NCBI GenBank assembly: GCA_028583685.1
Contig: JAMXIF010001253.1
Location: 68,727,754 to 68,791,753 of the forward strand
Origin: Petaurus breviceps papuanus
Taxonomy: Eukaryota; Chordata; Mammalia; Diprotodontia; Petauridae
DNA length: 64,000 nucleotides
Direction: 5' to 3'
Of this stretch, positions 32,581 through 44,354 are shown one piece after another. The notes under the pieces are model-generated. The model searched no databases. It worked only from the letters and a program-made list of their open reading frames with translations, and had not been told where the DNA came from. Made by a program: the position numbers and the translations under genes. Positions within the stretch are counted from its first letter, which is position 1, and every line of letters begins with the position of its first letter.

Positions 32581-32894
32581 GCTCATATTATCTCTACTTG
32601 CTCACCATGCACTCATTCCTCAACACCCTGCAGTCTGGCTTCCATTATTACTATTCTACTTAACCTGTTTTTTCCAAGGTCACCCTTTTTCACCAAATTG
32701 CAAAATCTAGGGAATTTCTCAATTCTCATCCTCCTTGACCTTACTCTAGCATTTCATACATTGACCTACCCTCCATGATACTTATGCCCTTTGCTTCTGT
32801 GACCCCACTATCCTTGCTTTCCTTTTGCTTCCCTTATCTCTTCCCTCTCCTTTCCTGATTCCTTTTCCTCTTCTTGCCTGCTAAGCATGATTAT

Positions 32895-33308
32895 GGGGCA
32901 GCTAGGTGGTGCAGTGGTTGGTGTGCCTGGAGTCAGAAAGACACATCTTGGGGCGGCAGGGTAGCACAGCGAGTAAGAGCACCGACTCCAGTGTCAGGAT
33001 GACCTGGAGATCAAATCCCGGGCTCAGATACTCAGCACCACACCCAGAAATAACTGGCTGTTTAACCTTGAGCAAGTTACTTAACCCCAATTGCTTAAAA
33101 AAAAAAAAAAGACATATCTTCTTGAATTCAAATCTGGCCTGTGACCCTAGGCAAATAATTTACCCTGTTTGCCTCAGTTTGCTCATCTGTAAAATGGGCT
33201 GGAGAAGGACATGGCAAACCACTCTAGCATTTTTGCCAAGAAAATCTTAAATGGTGTCACGAAGAGTCAGACACAACTGAAAAAAACAAATGAACATCAA
33301 CAACAAGA
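32895..33308 (+). mobile_element. MAR1-type SINE split by a WSINE1-like SINE
   Basis: Head 'ggggcagctaggtggtgcag', then after the nested insert 'cttgaattcaaatctggcct', 'cctcagtttgctcatctgta', 'gaaaatcttaaatggtgtca' and 'gtcagacacaactgaaaaaa'. Perfect 11-bp target duplication agcatgattat at 32884-32894 and 33309-33319. Confidence 0.85.
32950..33109 (+). mobile_element. WSINE1-like SINE nested in MAR1
   Basis: Starts 'ggggcggcagggtagcacag', has 'gatcaaatcccgggctcaga', 'cttaaccccaattgctt' and a poly(A). Target duplication agacacatctt/agacatatctt (one mismatch) at 32939-32949 and 33110-33120. Confidence 0.8.
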
Positions 33309-34904
33309 AGCATGATTATTTCCCAAAGACATTTTTTACCATCTTTTCTACTGTTTGTATTCTTTTGCCATGTTGATTTAATCTTTTTGCATAATTTCAA
33401 GTATTACTTCTATATAAATGACTCATAAATCTATATTTCTAATCCTGACATCTCTCCTTATCTTCATTCTCCATTTCTAATAGTCTGCTGGATATCTCCA
33501 TGAATGCTGAGATTTTAAACTCAGTATGTAGAAAATGGAATAATTTGCCCTCCCAAACTTCCTCCTTTGAACTTCCTCTCTTCCTCCTATCCTCCTGATT
33601 ACTGATGATGGCACCAGTACCTTCCCAGTTATTCTAGCTCAATACTTTGGAGTCATCACTAATTTATCCCCCGTCTCCACATCTAATTATTTGAAAAGTA
33701 CTGCCAACTCACAATTCAAATCCTTTGATATCTTTTATAGTCCTCTTTTTCCCACTTTCACTGACAGCACATTTGTTCAAGACCCTAAACTTCTAACTAG
33801 TCTCTCTCCCTTCAGTCTCCTTTCTAATTGAATCTAATTGTAGAGATGCCTAAATCCCCTTCCTAATGCTTTCATCCTGTCACTTCCCTACTCAAAAATT
33901 ATCAATGGATCCCCATTGCCTACTGAATAAAACCCCAGTTTCTTTAATCTGGTATTGAAGGTCCTCCACAGTCTTGTTCCATGCTACAGTTCTGATTTAA
34001 TTTTACACTGTTTCCCTTTCCACATTTTTAAGATAAACCAGGTGACTCATTGATCCCACTTTTTTTTATTGCCTACTTCTCCATCTATACATTTGCATAC
34101 ACCAGCCCCTATGCCTGGAAGGCTCTTCCTCCATAAATACCTGCTAGCTAAAATTGTTCTCTTCCTTCAGGGCCCAACTTGGATGTCACCTCTTCCATTA
34201 GCCTTTCTTGATCCATAATCCCCAGCAGAAAAAGCTCCCTTCAACTTTTAAATCTTTTTTTTTTTTAACCCATATGTCTAATTTATCTTGTAGTTAGTTG
34301 TATACTTAAAGCTGCCTGCTCGCTATTGAACTGTAAGATTGCTGAGATAGAGACAGTATTGTTTTTCATCTTTGTATCTTTAGAAACTAACAGTGCTTTG
34401 TACACTTTAGGTATTAATAAAAGTTTTCTGAATTAAATTTTTGTCTTCTAAAAGTTTTCTAATGAGGTACCTTGAAAATTTATTTCTTTTGCCTACTGAC
34501 AGGGAAACCACAGTTGGCATATTAAATTTTACCTTTCAGTTTTATCAAGAGAAATGAGTTTTGCAGATCCCTAATAACCAAATGCATATTTATGTGTATT
34601 TTTAATTTTCCAAGGGTTCTACAAACATCAACAGGTCCATTGTACATCCCCATGAAGTATGTATCACTATTCATTATTTTCCCTAAAAACCTGCATTCTG
34701 ACATAGCTCACTTTCATGGGACAAATAAGCACTCACATTCCAGGGGCGCTCTTAGGAACTGCCATCAGTTATGTGTCTGATCCTGGCTTATTTACCAATG
34801 GGATTATGCTTCCTTCCATCCTAATTCTTTTGCTGAACTTGGAACCGTAGGCTTATGGAATAAGATGTGGAGGATTAAGGCTTCAGGGACTATATTTTAA
34901 GAAT

Positions 34905-35425
34905 CAATTTTAAGAAATCAGCAAGCTTTTTATTAAGTGCTTTTTATATGGCATCTCTGTGCTATGCTGTCTGCATACAACTATAAAAAATGAAATACCT
35001 ACTTTCAAGCAGGTTATGTTTTATGGGGGGGATGGAGAAGGCATACATATATGTAAGTACATACAGAATAAATGATTACATAAGAACAAGATAGTTATAC
35101 TGGTGGTGGTAGTGAAGAAGGGCATCAATTGGGAGGGATGAGGAAAGGCTTCATATAGGTTATGCTTGAGCTGCATCTTGAAGGAAGAAAGGAATCTCTA
35201 GGAAGTATCAATGAAAAGGGAGTGCATTCTAGACAAAGGGGATGGCTAGCATAAAGGTATAAAGACAGGAAATAGAGTATCTTGTGTGAGAAACACAGGG
35301 AAAGCCAGTTTTGCAGGACTGAAGAGTGTTGGAAAGGGGCTTAATGTATTACAAAGTTTCAATGATAAACCAGGTAGAGGTTGTGGAGGGATTACACCAA
35401 ATACAAAATAAGTATATAATCTGAA
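34905..35425 (-). mobile_element. L2 LINE 3' region
   Basis: 'ttattaagtgctttttatat', 'tacctactttcaagcaggtt', 'gagctgcatcttgaaggaag' and 'gggagtgcattctagacaaa' follow antisense L2 over about 500 bp. Confidence 0.65.
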
Positions 35426-35676
35426 AAAAAGATATTCCTTTTGTAAATGCTCATTAAAAGTTCATTTTCTTTTCTAGAATTGAAATAGCCCTGGAAAATC
35501 ATTATAGATGGTCCCCTTAATAAAATGCCTCTCCATTTAGGGCAGTACAAAGTCTTGGTTAAGTTCTTAGTGAATTCTAGAGCATAGTACGATTATCACC
35601 AAATCTGGAACATTCTTGATGCAATTCAATTCAATAAACACTTATTAAACATAATACCAAGACTGTCTATTCTTTT

Positions 35677-35832
35677 TTTTTCTTTTTAGAGGGGGGAAGG
35701 TAGAGCAATTGGGGGTAAGTTACTTGCCCAAGGTCACATGGATAGTTTTTGTGTTAAGTGTCTGAGGCTGGATTTGAACTCAGGTCCTCCTGACTCCAGG
35801 GCCTATTCACTGTGCAATCTAGCTACCCCTAC
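35677..35832 (-). mobile_element. WSINE1-like SINE with 15-bp target duplication
   Basis: 'gtagagcaattgggggtaag', 'cttgcccaaggtcacatgga', 'gaggctggatttgaactcag', 'gtcctcctgactccagggcc'. Direct repeat actgtctattctttt at 35662-35676 and 35833-35847 is perfect, so this is a fairly recent copy. Confidence 0.85.
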
Positions 35833-35917
35833 ACTGTCTATTCTTTTCCTTTTCTGGTTTAATTTTCTGTTACAGTTAGATAATTACTCCAAAGACCAGA
35901 GATCATATGAAGTTCTG

Positions 35918-35920
<3 letters not shown>

Positions 35921-35953
<33 letters not shown>
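35921..35953. repeat. (TG)n microsatellite
   Basis: About 16 TG units followed by a short T run. Confidence 0.9.
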
Positions 35954-35956
<3 letters not shown>

Positions 35957-36189
35957 TTGTGGGAGGGAGGAGTCCTAGCACTTTGTTGTGAATCAATTAA
36001 ATTTACTTTCATTATCATAGTCATTATAATTGTCATGATAATTTAGTATTTTCAGAAGCATACACAGCAGTTATGGGACCAGGTAACATTTATTCAGCAT
36101 GACCAGGACTTGGATCAGAAATTACATTGGTAAGTTCCTCAGGCCTGTTCCTAAGCTTTGTGTCTCTCCTCCCTATCTTGCCTTTTTCT

Positions 36190-36262
36190 AACTCAATTCA
36201 ATTAAAATCAAGAAACATTTATTAAATGCCTTCCAGGCCCAATAATCAGAGTAAAGCACTGA
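36190..36262 (-). mobile_element. L2/MIR tail fragment
   Basis: 'caagaaacatttattaaatg' and 'ccttccaggcccaataatca' resemble the common antisense terminal block. Confidence 0.45.
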
Positions 36263-36269
36263 ATTACTT

Positions 36270-38250
36270 GCAGAGATTGCACATGAGCAATTCTACATTT
36301 TGATGTTAAAGATGCCTTTTCTAAGTGTTTCCCTACCTCTTCCTACCTAAAATCCTATGCATGGTTTGGGGTCCAGCTCAGAAAATCTTCCTTGGCAAAC
36401 CCAGTCCAAGCTGGTGTCTGCCTGTCTAAATCCTGGCATAACAATTATGACTTGGACCACAAATTTGGACCTTGAATTATATTTTGACTAGCATTGTTTT
36501 TAATTAAGCATATGAATAGTATCCCCGTACTCATCAGCTAAATGCTAACCTCTAGAAGGGAAAGGATTCTGTCACCTACTTCTCTTACAACACCATTTTA
36601 GAAAGGTAGCAAGCCTTGACTTGACTACTTGTCTTATTGAATCAAACTGATATATTTCTAAGATTTATAAACTAGGAGGCAAGATCTGCAACCATAGTTG
36701 TAAATACTGTCAAAGAAATTTTAGCAGGACTTGGGAACTCAGAGGCACACACGGAACTATAACTGGAATTTTTGTGCCTGAGGCAAGTGCCAGTGATGGG
36801 GAAGGTCATGGGGAGTTGTGGACTTGTCTGAAGTATGGTTAAGGGAAAGGAAGCCTGCCTCAGAACACTGCCGAAGGACTGATCCTTCTTGGGAGAGGAG
36901 AAGAAAACTAGGGATTTGGCTATGAACAGAGGAGGAAGAGTGTCCTGGGATGCAATTGCTTCCAACCCAGGAAGTCGAGGAGGAAGCATGGCCCTCGATG
37001 GTATTGAAAAGGCCCTGGTGGTCCTACCCTCGTAATGGTTATGGACAGATGGAACCCTGAGAGGTAGATACAGACATCTCTCTTTTCTTTTACTGGGGGC
37101 AGAAAGTGGTGGTGTAGTAGCTCCTTTTTCCTTCCCTCCCTTCCTCATCCTGTCTTTCAGCTAGGGGAATTTTCAAAAGTGGGATGGTGCAATGGATCCT
37201 GGAAAAGGGTCCCAGATCTTTCCCATTCTCATAATGCTTCACTATTGTGCACTTCGAATATTCAGAACATATAACCTAGCTCCAGTAAGTATTGTCAGTT
37301 ACCTTCTCCACCAAGATCTTGTGGAGAGTCCATTGAAATTATAGCATTGCCTGTAATTCCTGTCCTTCAATTTCAAAGGGGAACTGGTAGGTATTCCAGG
37401 TTTTATATTTTGTATCAGACAACTTCTCAAGTCTAAATGCTGGAGACACAACGGAAATCAGAATTTCGAGGCTCCACATTCTGTCTTTTGTTTAGTCTTC
37501 TTGAATAGCTCAGACTTCAAGGCAGAGATTTTTTTTCCCCCTTTTAAGGACTTTCTTCAAGTTTTTCAGAGCACTGAATATTGTACCAGCAATCTTCCTC
37601 ATAGTGCCTAATTTACTCATTGTTAGTCATGGCTAGAATAGCCATGGCCTCTGCTGAAAATGTACACCTGTCTTACAAATGTCTTTGTCCTTTCAATGCC
37701 CTGAAAAACAATCATTTCCTTCTCTTTTAGTGCACTCAACATCAACTAACAAAACAATGATGCCCACTCTGAAAGGGCTTGAGCATAAGACAAGAAACCT
37801 ATCTAATGGACACTTGTCTAACTAGATAGGCCAAAGTTAATGGACTGGAAAGCAAGCCTGGTACTGCAAGGCAAATTGAAATCCTCTTGAAACAATCTTT
37901 ACTGTAAATGTCTCTGTCTTCTAATCAATTGTCATCTATTTTTAAGCATATAAATGGAAATCTCAAATAAAAGAACAGCTAAAAACTCTTTTTTTCTCTT
38001 TGTTAAGAATGCACATTAATTGCCTTTTGTGGTAAACCTTACTTTGAAGGCAAGAGTGGGGGGGGGGAATCTCTCCATATATTTAAGAAACATTAAAACC
38101 ATTCTGAGGATGAAAACTAAGGATGATCCAGATAAAGTTAAAATCTCCTAATCCCAGTGGATAATAAGGGTTGCTTATTCCAAAACAATTGATAGTGATT
38201 GCTCAAAACAACTTAAACTAAAACTAGAATTTCTTTTTAGATGATAAGTT
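36270..38250. other. No recognised gene; holds the longest ordinary open frame
   Basis: A 158-codon minus-strand frame (37148-36672) begins MRKGGKEKGATTPPLSAP and is rich in Pro and Ser. It shows no motif I recognise, no predicted membrane segment, and no flanking intron signals I could fix. Chance frame or decayed retrocopy; function unknown. The remainder to 38250 shows nothing I can name. Confidence 0.2.
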
Positions 38251-38257
38251 GTGTAAA

Positions 38258-38480
38258 TAAGGGAGTATGGTGCAGTGGATAGAGTTGGCCTTCATGTCAG
38301 GAAGACCTGGGTCCAAGTTCCTTCTGATACATATTCATTGTATGACTATGAGCAAGTCATTTAATCTCAATGGCCTAGCCAACTGTCTAAGATGATAAGT
38401 TATAGAACAGTTTGCCATTTTCACTGATAGATGGAATTTGCTCATGAATAATTTTCTATACTAGTGAAATCATAGATTTA
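38258..38480 (+). mobile_element. THER-type SINE
   Basis: 'gtatggtgcagtggatagag', 'gtcaggaagacctgggtcca', 'gactatgagcaagtcattta' and the tail 'actagtgaaatcatagattt'. Confidence 0.7.
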
Positions 38481-39035
38481 GAACAAAAAAAAGTGAATAC
38501 ACAGTGAAAATATGGTATCAATAATGTTTCCTACAATAGTACAGCTAGCACCCTATTATTGCAAATAATGAATCCCTTGTAATGGTCACATGTATCAAAG
38601 TTATAATTATGCAACATATGGTAATTGGTTCCAGTCCAATGGAAATATGAAGCATGGATTTTAATTATATGACCTCTTAGAGGATTTATTGTTTATACTA
38701 ATAGGAAATGGTTATATTTTATAATATATCCACAACTACCCTGAAGAAAATTTGCATAGGTTTTGACATGTTTCTTTAGTATTATCAGATATTTTTACAT
38801 TCTTTTTCACTTTACATGTGGATCCCTTCCTCCTTACTACCCTTCTAACCCTATTCCCCTAGTCAAATGGAGAGGGAGGATTTGCTGTCATTCATTAATA
38901 TTTTATTGATTGATTGACTGCTTGTACTTTCTTATGAATACATTTTAGCCCAAGTGTTATTTCACCCTTGCTTTGAAAGTTAATTTCCCCCCTGTAACTC
39001 CACTCCCCAACTGTGGAATAAAAAACTTTGTCCCT

Positions 39036-39520
39036 TGTTAAAGGAATTTTTATAGCAAGTAGGTGTAATGGTAATGGCAATTTGAAGATCTTCCCTGCCC
39101 CTTAATAGGCCAAATGTAATCACATGGAACCTGTGGTGGGATGAGTTTGCTGAACAGGTAGAGCAGGAAGGGTGGAGCAGAGCAGAGAGGAAGCTGGGAG
39201 TCAAAGCAGTTAGAAAGGAGGAAGGAGAGAGGATGCAGGCAAGCAGACAGCTAGTATTGTATTTGTTTGTGGGAAGACTTTGGGGTGGTGTCACTTTCTG
39301 TAGTGATAAGGTATATTAACTCCTCTGTCGCTATGATGGATTTGGTTTTCTGGTGTTGAGATTTGGCTTTCTGGTGTTGGTATTTGACTTTCTGGTCTTT
39401 AAATAAACGTTTTGCTTCTGTCTTCTATATGGAGAGTCTGTTATATTTTGTGATTCAGAACTATGCTGGCATATTCATAGTTGCTGTAGGTGCTGTGAAT
39501 ATTGCCTTGGCAATACAGTA
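39036..39520 (+). mobile_element. Solo LTR-like fossil, copy 1
   Basis: About 480 bp starting TGTT and ending near a CA, with an AATAAA signal at about 39400 and GA-rich upstream half. The same unit, reversed, lies at about 51830-52314. Shared blocks include 'ccttaataggcc', 'cctgtggtgggatgag', 'gatggatttggttttctggt' and 'gctggcatattcatag'. No internal retroviral region adjoins it, so it reads as an old solo LTR. Family not identified; the divergence between copies suggests an old insertion. Confidence 0.45.
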
Positions 39521-40114
39521 GGTGAGGAGAAACTTTTTTGGCAGGGAGTTCTTGAAATTGCTGAATGTGGAAGGCTCACCCTGATTTATGCCTTTTCAAG
39601 TCTGTTGGGTCAGGGAGGCATTCAATGGAGAGACTGCCTTGGGTGAGAAACTGAGAACCTTCCTGGAGTAGGATCAGTAGGGGTGGGAGTAATGGGGAAC
39701 TGTCTATCATAGTACCATGTACATTCCAGGTAATCAAATGTTTGTGGAATGGACAGTTGAATAAATATTGTTTATTTGACTTGGACTGCTGAGAATAGCA
39801 AATCCAGTTGAGATCCCCATTGCCACCAGTTTCTAATCAGAGGGTCTGATCAGCAGGTTTCTTTCTTTTAAGCCTTGTCTCCCCTCCCCCTTCCTCCCTC
39901 TTAACTGTAGAAGTATGGAATCTTTCCTCTTTCCAGCATCCCCACCCCATCTATACCCTTAACTTCCTCTGTCTGGAAACTTTGGGTACATATTTTATGT
40001 TTCCCTCACATATTTCATGTTATTTGAGTTATTTTTATGATATTTATGCATTCTAACTCTCCTTTCTGACACTTTGGAATGTAATATGGGAAAAATTATG
40101 TTTAACCTGGAGAC

Positions 40115-40545
40115 AATCTGAAAAAGACCCAGCACTGCCCTAAGAATCAAGAGACCTGGGTCCTTTCTAGTCCTGGCTCTGCACCTAAATAGGGGAAGGG
40201 TAAAAGGAATGAGCATTTATATGGCACCTATGGGTACTGGCATATTCTCTTATTTGATCCTCACAACAACCCTGTGAGGTAGGTGATATTATCCTCATTT
40301 TACAAATGAGGAAACTGAGGTTAAGTGACTTTCCCAGGGTCATATAGGTAGTAAGTATATGAGGCCAGATTTGAACTCAGGCCCAGTGCTCTATATCCAT
40401 TGTGCTGCCAGCTGCCTCTAACTACCTGGGTGACTTTTGGAAAGAAATTTAACCTCTCAGGCCTCAGTTTCCACACCTGGAAAAATGAACAATTTAGACT
40501 AAGGTCTCTCCCAACTCTGACATTTTGTGATTCTATGTCTTTATA
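40115..40545 (+). mobile_element. MIR host split by a second MIR
   Basis: Left part 40115-40195 ('agacctgggtcctttctagt'), right part 40418-40545 ('aacctctcaggcctcagttt', 'gactaaggtctctcccaact'). The central 220 bp are an opposite-orientation MIR. Confidence 0.65.
40200..40417 (-). mobile_element. MIR inserted in MIR
   Basis: 'cctcacaacaaccctgtgag', 'acaaatgaggaaactgaggt', 'cccagggtcatataggtagt' and 'gtgctgccagctgcctc'. Nearly full length. Confidence 0.75.
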
Positions 40546-40779
40546 ATAGGAAAGATCTCTTCAATTCTTTTTCACAGGATCACTGGATTCTAGAGGTGTA
40601 AAAAATCTTAGAGGTCATCTTCAAGGACTGTAGTGTGGAAGAGGAATCAGATTTCCTCTGTGTATCCCACAGAGGGCACAACCAGAATTAGACAGAAGCT
40701 ACAGGAAAACAAATTCTGGCTCATTCCAAGGAAGTACTTGAAATGAAAATTGTCCAACAATGGAACAGGTTGCTTTGTG

Positions 40780-41085
40780 GAGTATTTAGTTCCCTGTCAT
40801 TCTTGGAATGCTCTCTCTCTTCATCACCTGACTTTCATCAAGTCTCAGCTCAAATCCTACCCTCTACAAAAAGTCTGTCCCAGTCCTCATCCCTCCCCAT
40901 GTTCCACCCCTCCACCTATCATTGCCAGAGACTTCTGAAAACTGAATCCCAATTATCCTGTATTTATCCTGTTTGTACAGTTATGTGGGTGTTCTTTCCT
41001 CCATTCGAATGTGAGCAGATCCTGAAGAACAAGGGAAATTTTTGCCTTCCTATGTATTCCTGGTGGTTAATAGTTGAATGAAAGT
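40780..41085 (+). mobile_element. L2 LINE 3' end, sense
   Basis: 'cttggaatgctctctctctt', 'catcaagtctcagctcaaat', 'cctaccctctacaaaaagtc', 'tatcctgtttgtacagttat'. Typical L2 end. Confidence 0.65.
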
Positions 41086-41089
41086 GTTG

Positions 41090-42370
41090 CACTGAGGTTC
41101 ACCTTCTAGAGAAGCTGAACATATTATGCCAGTTCACTGGCATATATACTAAGCACTCAGTGCTTATTGACCGACAGATGGTTTACTAAAGGGTTCAAAC
41201 AGACACTGGATGACAGCTTTTCTGGGATGTTGTAGAATAAACTCTCTGTCAAGAAGGAGGTGAGAGAAAATGTCCTCTAAAGTTCCTTCTGGCATTAGGA
41301 TTCTCTGATTCTACCAAATGTGTCTTAAAAACTTTTGAAGATTCTTTATTTAAAGAATTCCTATAAGACCCAAATTTCCTTAAGTACTATTCTGTCATGA
41401 GACTGATCAAGATGGAAGAAAGCATTCAGGTTGAATCTAACTTATTCTTGATGCATTCTACTCAGGAGCACAAGGACATATTTTTTGCAATTAAATGATT
41501 GACAAATATGATGAAGACCTTCCTCATTTGATAAAATCATCAGAATAAGTTTTCCTCTACTTTTACAGTGAGGAAGTAGCAAGGCATATAGGAGTGATGG
41601 AAGGAGCAAGACTAAGTGGATGAAAAGAAAAGAAACTGATTATGTCTGTTGCCTTCTACTCTTTATTCCTGACATCTATATTTCATTCCTTTCTCATTCT
41701 CCTAGTAATCAACTATTCAATTCATCTAACTTTTCCTCAGTTGGGCTTGGGGAATGAGAAACTAATTTCGAGCTTTACTGCAATCAGAGCTCAGAGTCAG
41801 ATATGTGTAAAGAAGCCTTGAGGAAAGTAAGGGAGTTGAATAATTAGTATGCAATGAAATTCTACTTATATTATGGAAAGTGTGTGTGTGCGCCCAGGTG
41901 TGTGTGCGCAGGGTGAGGGTTATCTAGTTTATAACTCCTGAATATCAGGATCTGTTCAGGGATTTGGCTTGTTTTTCCCCCTGATCATTTGGTAGTACTA
42001 GCTAATAAAAGAAACAGGGCCATCCTTGTAGAATATTGCTCTTACTTTCTACTTCAGTGTATTTACTAATCTAATAATAACAATAATTAATGAAGAATAA
42101 AATAATATTAACTTCTCTTCCCCAAATTAAGAATAACATTTTAAAAAATAGATGTTCCCATGCCAAATGCTAATTATCTCCAAAGTATATAGAATGGAAA
42201 ACTCTCAATTTATAGAGACCCAAGAGAAGAAATCAAAACTATGTTGGGAAACAGAAGAAAGTCACATCATCCCCATTGTCCTTTTTGCTCTTGGAGTCAT
42301 TCCAAAGATATGTCCAGTGAATCTCCAGAAGATGAATCTATATTTTGACATTTTTATTCAATGACAACAA
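41090..42370. other. No recognisable feature
   Basis: Includes a short TG/CG-containing tract (41881-41912). No exon-like frame. Confidence 0.35.
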
Positions 42371-42382
42371 ATTAGTCATTTA

Positions 42383-42626
42383 ATGTTTTGTCCACTTGTT
42401 TCAATTGTGTCTGACTCTTTGTGATCCCATTTGGGGTTTTCTTGGTAAAGATACTAGAGTAGTTTTCCATTTTCTTCTCCAGCTCATTTTACAGATGAGG
42501 AAGCTGAGGCAAACAGGGTTAAGTGACTTGCCCAGGGTCACATAGTAAGTGTCTGAGGCCAGATTTTAACTCAGGAAGATAAGTCTTCCTGATGCCAAAC
42601 TCAGTGTTTTATCCACTGTACCATAG
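42383..42626 (-). mobile_element. MAR1-type SINE
   Basis: 'attgtgtctgactctttgtg', 'cccatttggggttttcttgg', 'tccagctcattttacagatg', 'acttgcccagggtcacatag'. Head end at 42626, followed by a 43-bp block shared with the 44.1-kb copy. Confidence 0.8.
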
Positions 42627-42729
42627 CAAATCAGAAGATATTTTAGACATGGAGAGCCCTTATGACTTTTAGGCCCAGCACTCTATTCAGTTGGCCACCT
42701 GGCTGTCCCAATCATTTTATCCACCTGTG

Positions 42730-43525
42730 GAATAATTCAGCATTAAAGAGTAACAGCAGGATAGTGACTTGCCCCAGGACAGTTTCTATCTAAGCTTAAG
42801 AGACAATAAATTTGAAAAGAATCAAATAATAATCATAATAAGACTTCCAAAGAGGAGATGAAGAGTAAGTGAAAACTGCTGACAGTCCCACCAGATTCGT
42901 TTCCCTTCTTTTCTGAATAAGGTGATATAAATTGAACTGCTGCTGCTGCCCCCATTAAGTTTCCTGTGCTGTCTGGAGTACAGATATAACAATTTAATGG
43001 GTTTTTTCTTCTCCTCAATATCAGTGGTTCTACAATCAGTGCAGAGGGGATTTCTAAAAGGGTTATCACAGAGCTATCTCCTTTTATCATCTGTTGAACC
43101 TTAGGGCAGACTGTGAGACAGTCTTTCTTTTATCTTACCTGCACCTGCTAGAATGAATGAAAACCCTGCCATACCCTTCTCACAATAACTTTCAGGAAGC
43201 AAGCTCCTTGTCCTTGAGACTATGGAAATTAATCTTGATTGAGATGAATTTTAGGAAGATTTGCATTAAGAGGGAAAACGAAAGCTTATGTTATTTGTTC
43301 CAAATTAGCACATCATTATCTGAACCAAAAATTTGGGATATTTTTAGCATTTTCACTTCATTGATCAGAGGAGGAGAGGGTTAAGGGTAAGCAGAGTCTT
43401 CAGTCCTTAATAAAAGACTATTTTATTCAGACCTCCAGCATGGTCAATCTAAGGAACAGTGCAAGTGTCACATGCACAGGGAATGTGTTAGCTGAAGGGT
43501 CACAGCTGGATTGTCCTGGAAATAG
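42730..43525. other. No recognisable feature
   Basis: No gene or clear repeat; a CTGCTG run near 42940. Confidence 0.35.
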
Positions 43526-43534
43526 CAGTGACTT

Positions 43535-43860
43535 AAAACTAAGGACACCTGGGTTTCAGTTTTCATTCTGTCATAAGTAGCTTTGTGACTTTGAGAGACT
43601 GCAGCACTCTAAGCTAGACTTGGAGTCAGGGAGACCACAGTTCAAATCCCACCTCAGACAGTGACTAGCTGGGCAAGTTGGTTAACCTCGCTGGTCTCAA
43701 TATACTCATTGGGCTCTAAGGTTTCTTCAACCTAAAAAAATCCATTATCCTACAACTAAAGGCAAGTCATTTAACCTTTTTCCTCTTCTCTAAAATGGAC
43801 TACAAGGTCTCTCTCCTTGCTCTAATACTCTAGTATTCTTTGAATGCCATATCTTACCAC
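43535..43860 (+). mobile_element. MIR host split by another SINE
   Basis: Left 'agctttgtgactttgag' (to 43593) resumes at 'ggcaagtcatttaacctttt' (from about 43761). The phrase 'gtgactttgggcaagtcatt' is thus interrupted exactly in the MIR core. Confidence 0.65.
43594..43759 (+). mobile_element. Core-SINE inserted in MIR
   Basis: 'agacttggagtcagggagac', 'cacagttcaaatcccacctc' and 'ctagctgggcaagttggtta', same orientation as its host. Confidence 0.6.
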
Positions 43861-44066
43861 TCTATTGATAGTAAGAAGTGGGAATGGGATAAGGACAATG
43901 ACCAACTTTTCCTAGGGGGAGCAGAGAACTTGGGGGGACAGTCTGAGGGAGTCTGATGAAGTCCTTCTGTATGATCCTAAATGACTAACTCAAGATTGAT
44001 GTTTCTATCCCTTACTACTTAGGAAAAGGAACCCAAAGGAAAAGGCTGTCTCAGAAACACTTGTCT

Positions 44067-44308
44067 TTGTTGTTATTGTTTAGTCATTTCAGTTGTGTCT
44101 GACTCTTCATGACTCCATTTTTGGGTTTTCTTGCCAAAAGTCCTGGAGTGGTTTGCTCATTTTTTTTTTCTCCAGCTTATTTTACAGATGAGGAAACTGA
44201 GGCAAATAGGGTTCAGTCACTTATCCAGGAGCACACAGATAGTAAGTATCTGAGGCCAGATTTGATGAGATTCCTGATTCCAAACCCAGTGCTCTATCCA
44301 CCATGCCA
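44067..44308 (-). mobile_element. MAR1-type SINE
   Basis: 'cagttgtgtctgactcttca', 'tgggttttcttgccaaaagt', 'ttttacagatgaggaaactg', 'aagtatctgaggccagattt'. Its head is followed by the block shared with the 42.4-kb copy. Confidence 0.8.
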
Positions 44309-44354
44309 CAAATCAGAAGGTATGTTAGACACAGAGTGCCTTTGCAATTTTGAA

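Larger units (their letters stand above)
31690..34445 (+). mobile_element. Long L2 LINE relic, sense, with nested insertions
   Basis: About 2.1 kb of L2 coding-strand sequence after removing insertions, spanning part of the reverse transcriptase and the 3' UTR. A frame near 32700-32778 reads FSILILLDLTLAFHTLTYPP, a decayed version of the L2 RT block FSILILLDLSAAFDTVD. Upstream, 'catttctcagaagatgacct' and downstream 'cttcagggcccaacttggatg' and 'ttaataaaagttttctgaa' keep L2 order. Interrupted by a MIR (31950-32085), a hAT-like element (32421-32580) and a MAR1 that itself carries a WSINE1. Confidence 0.7.
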
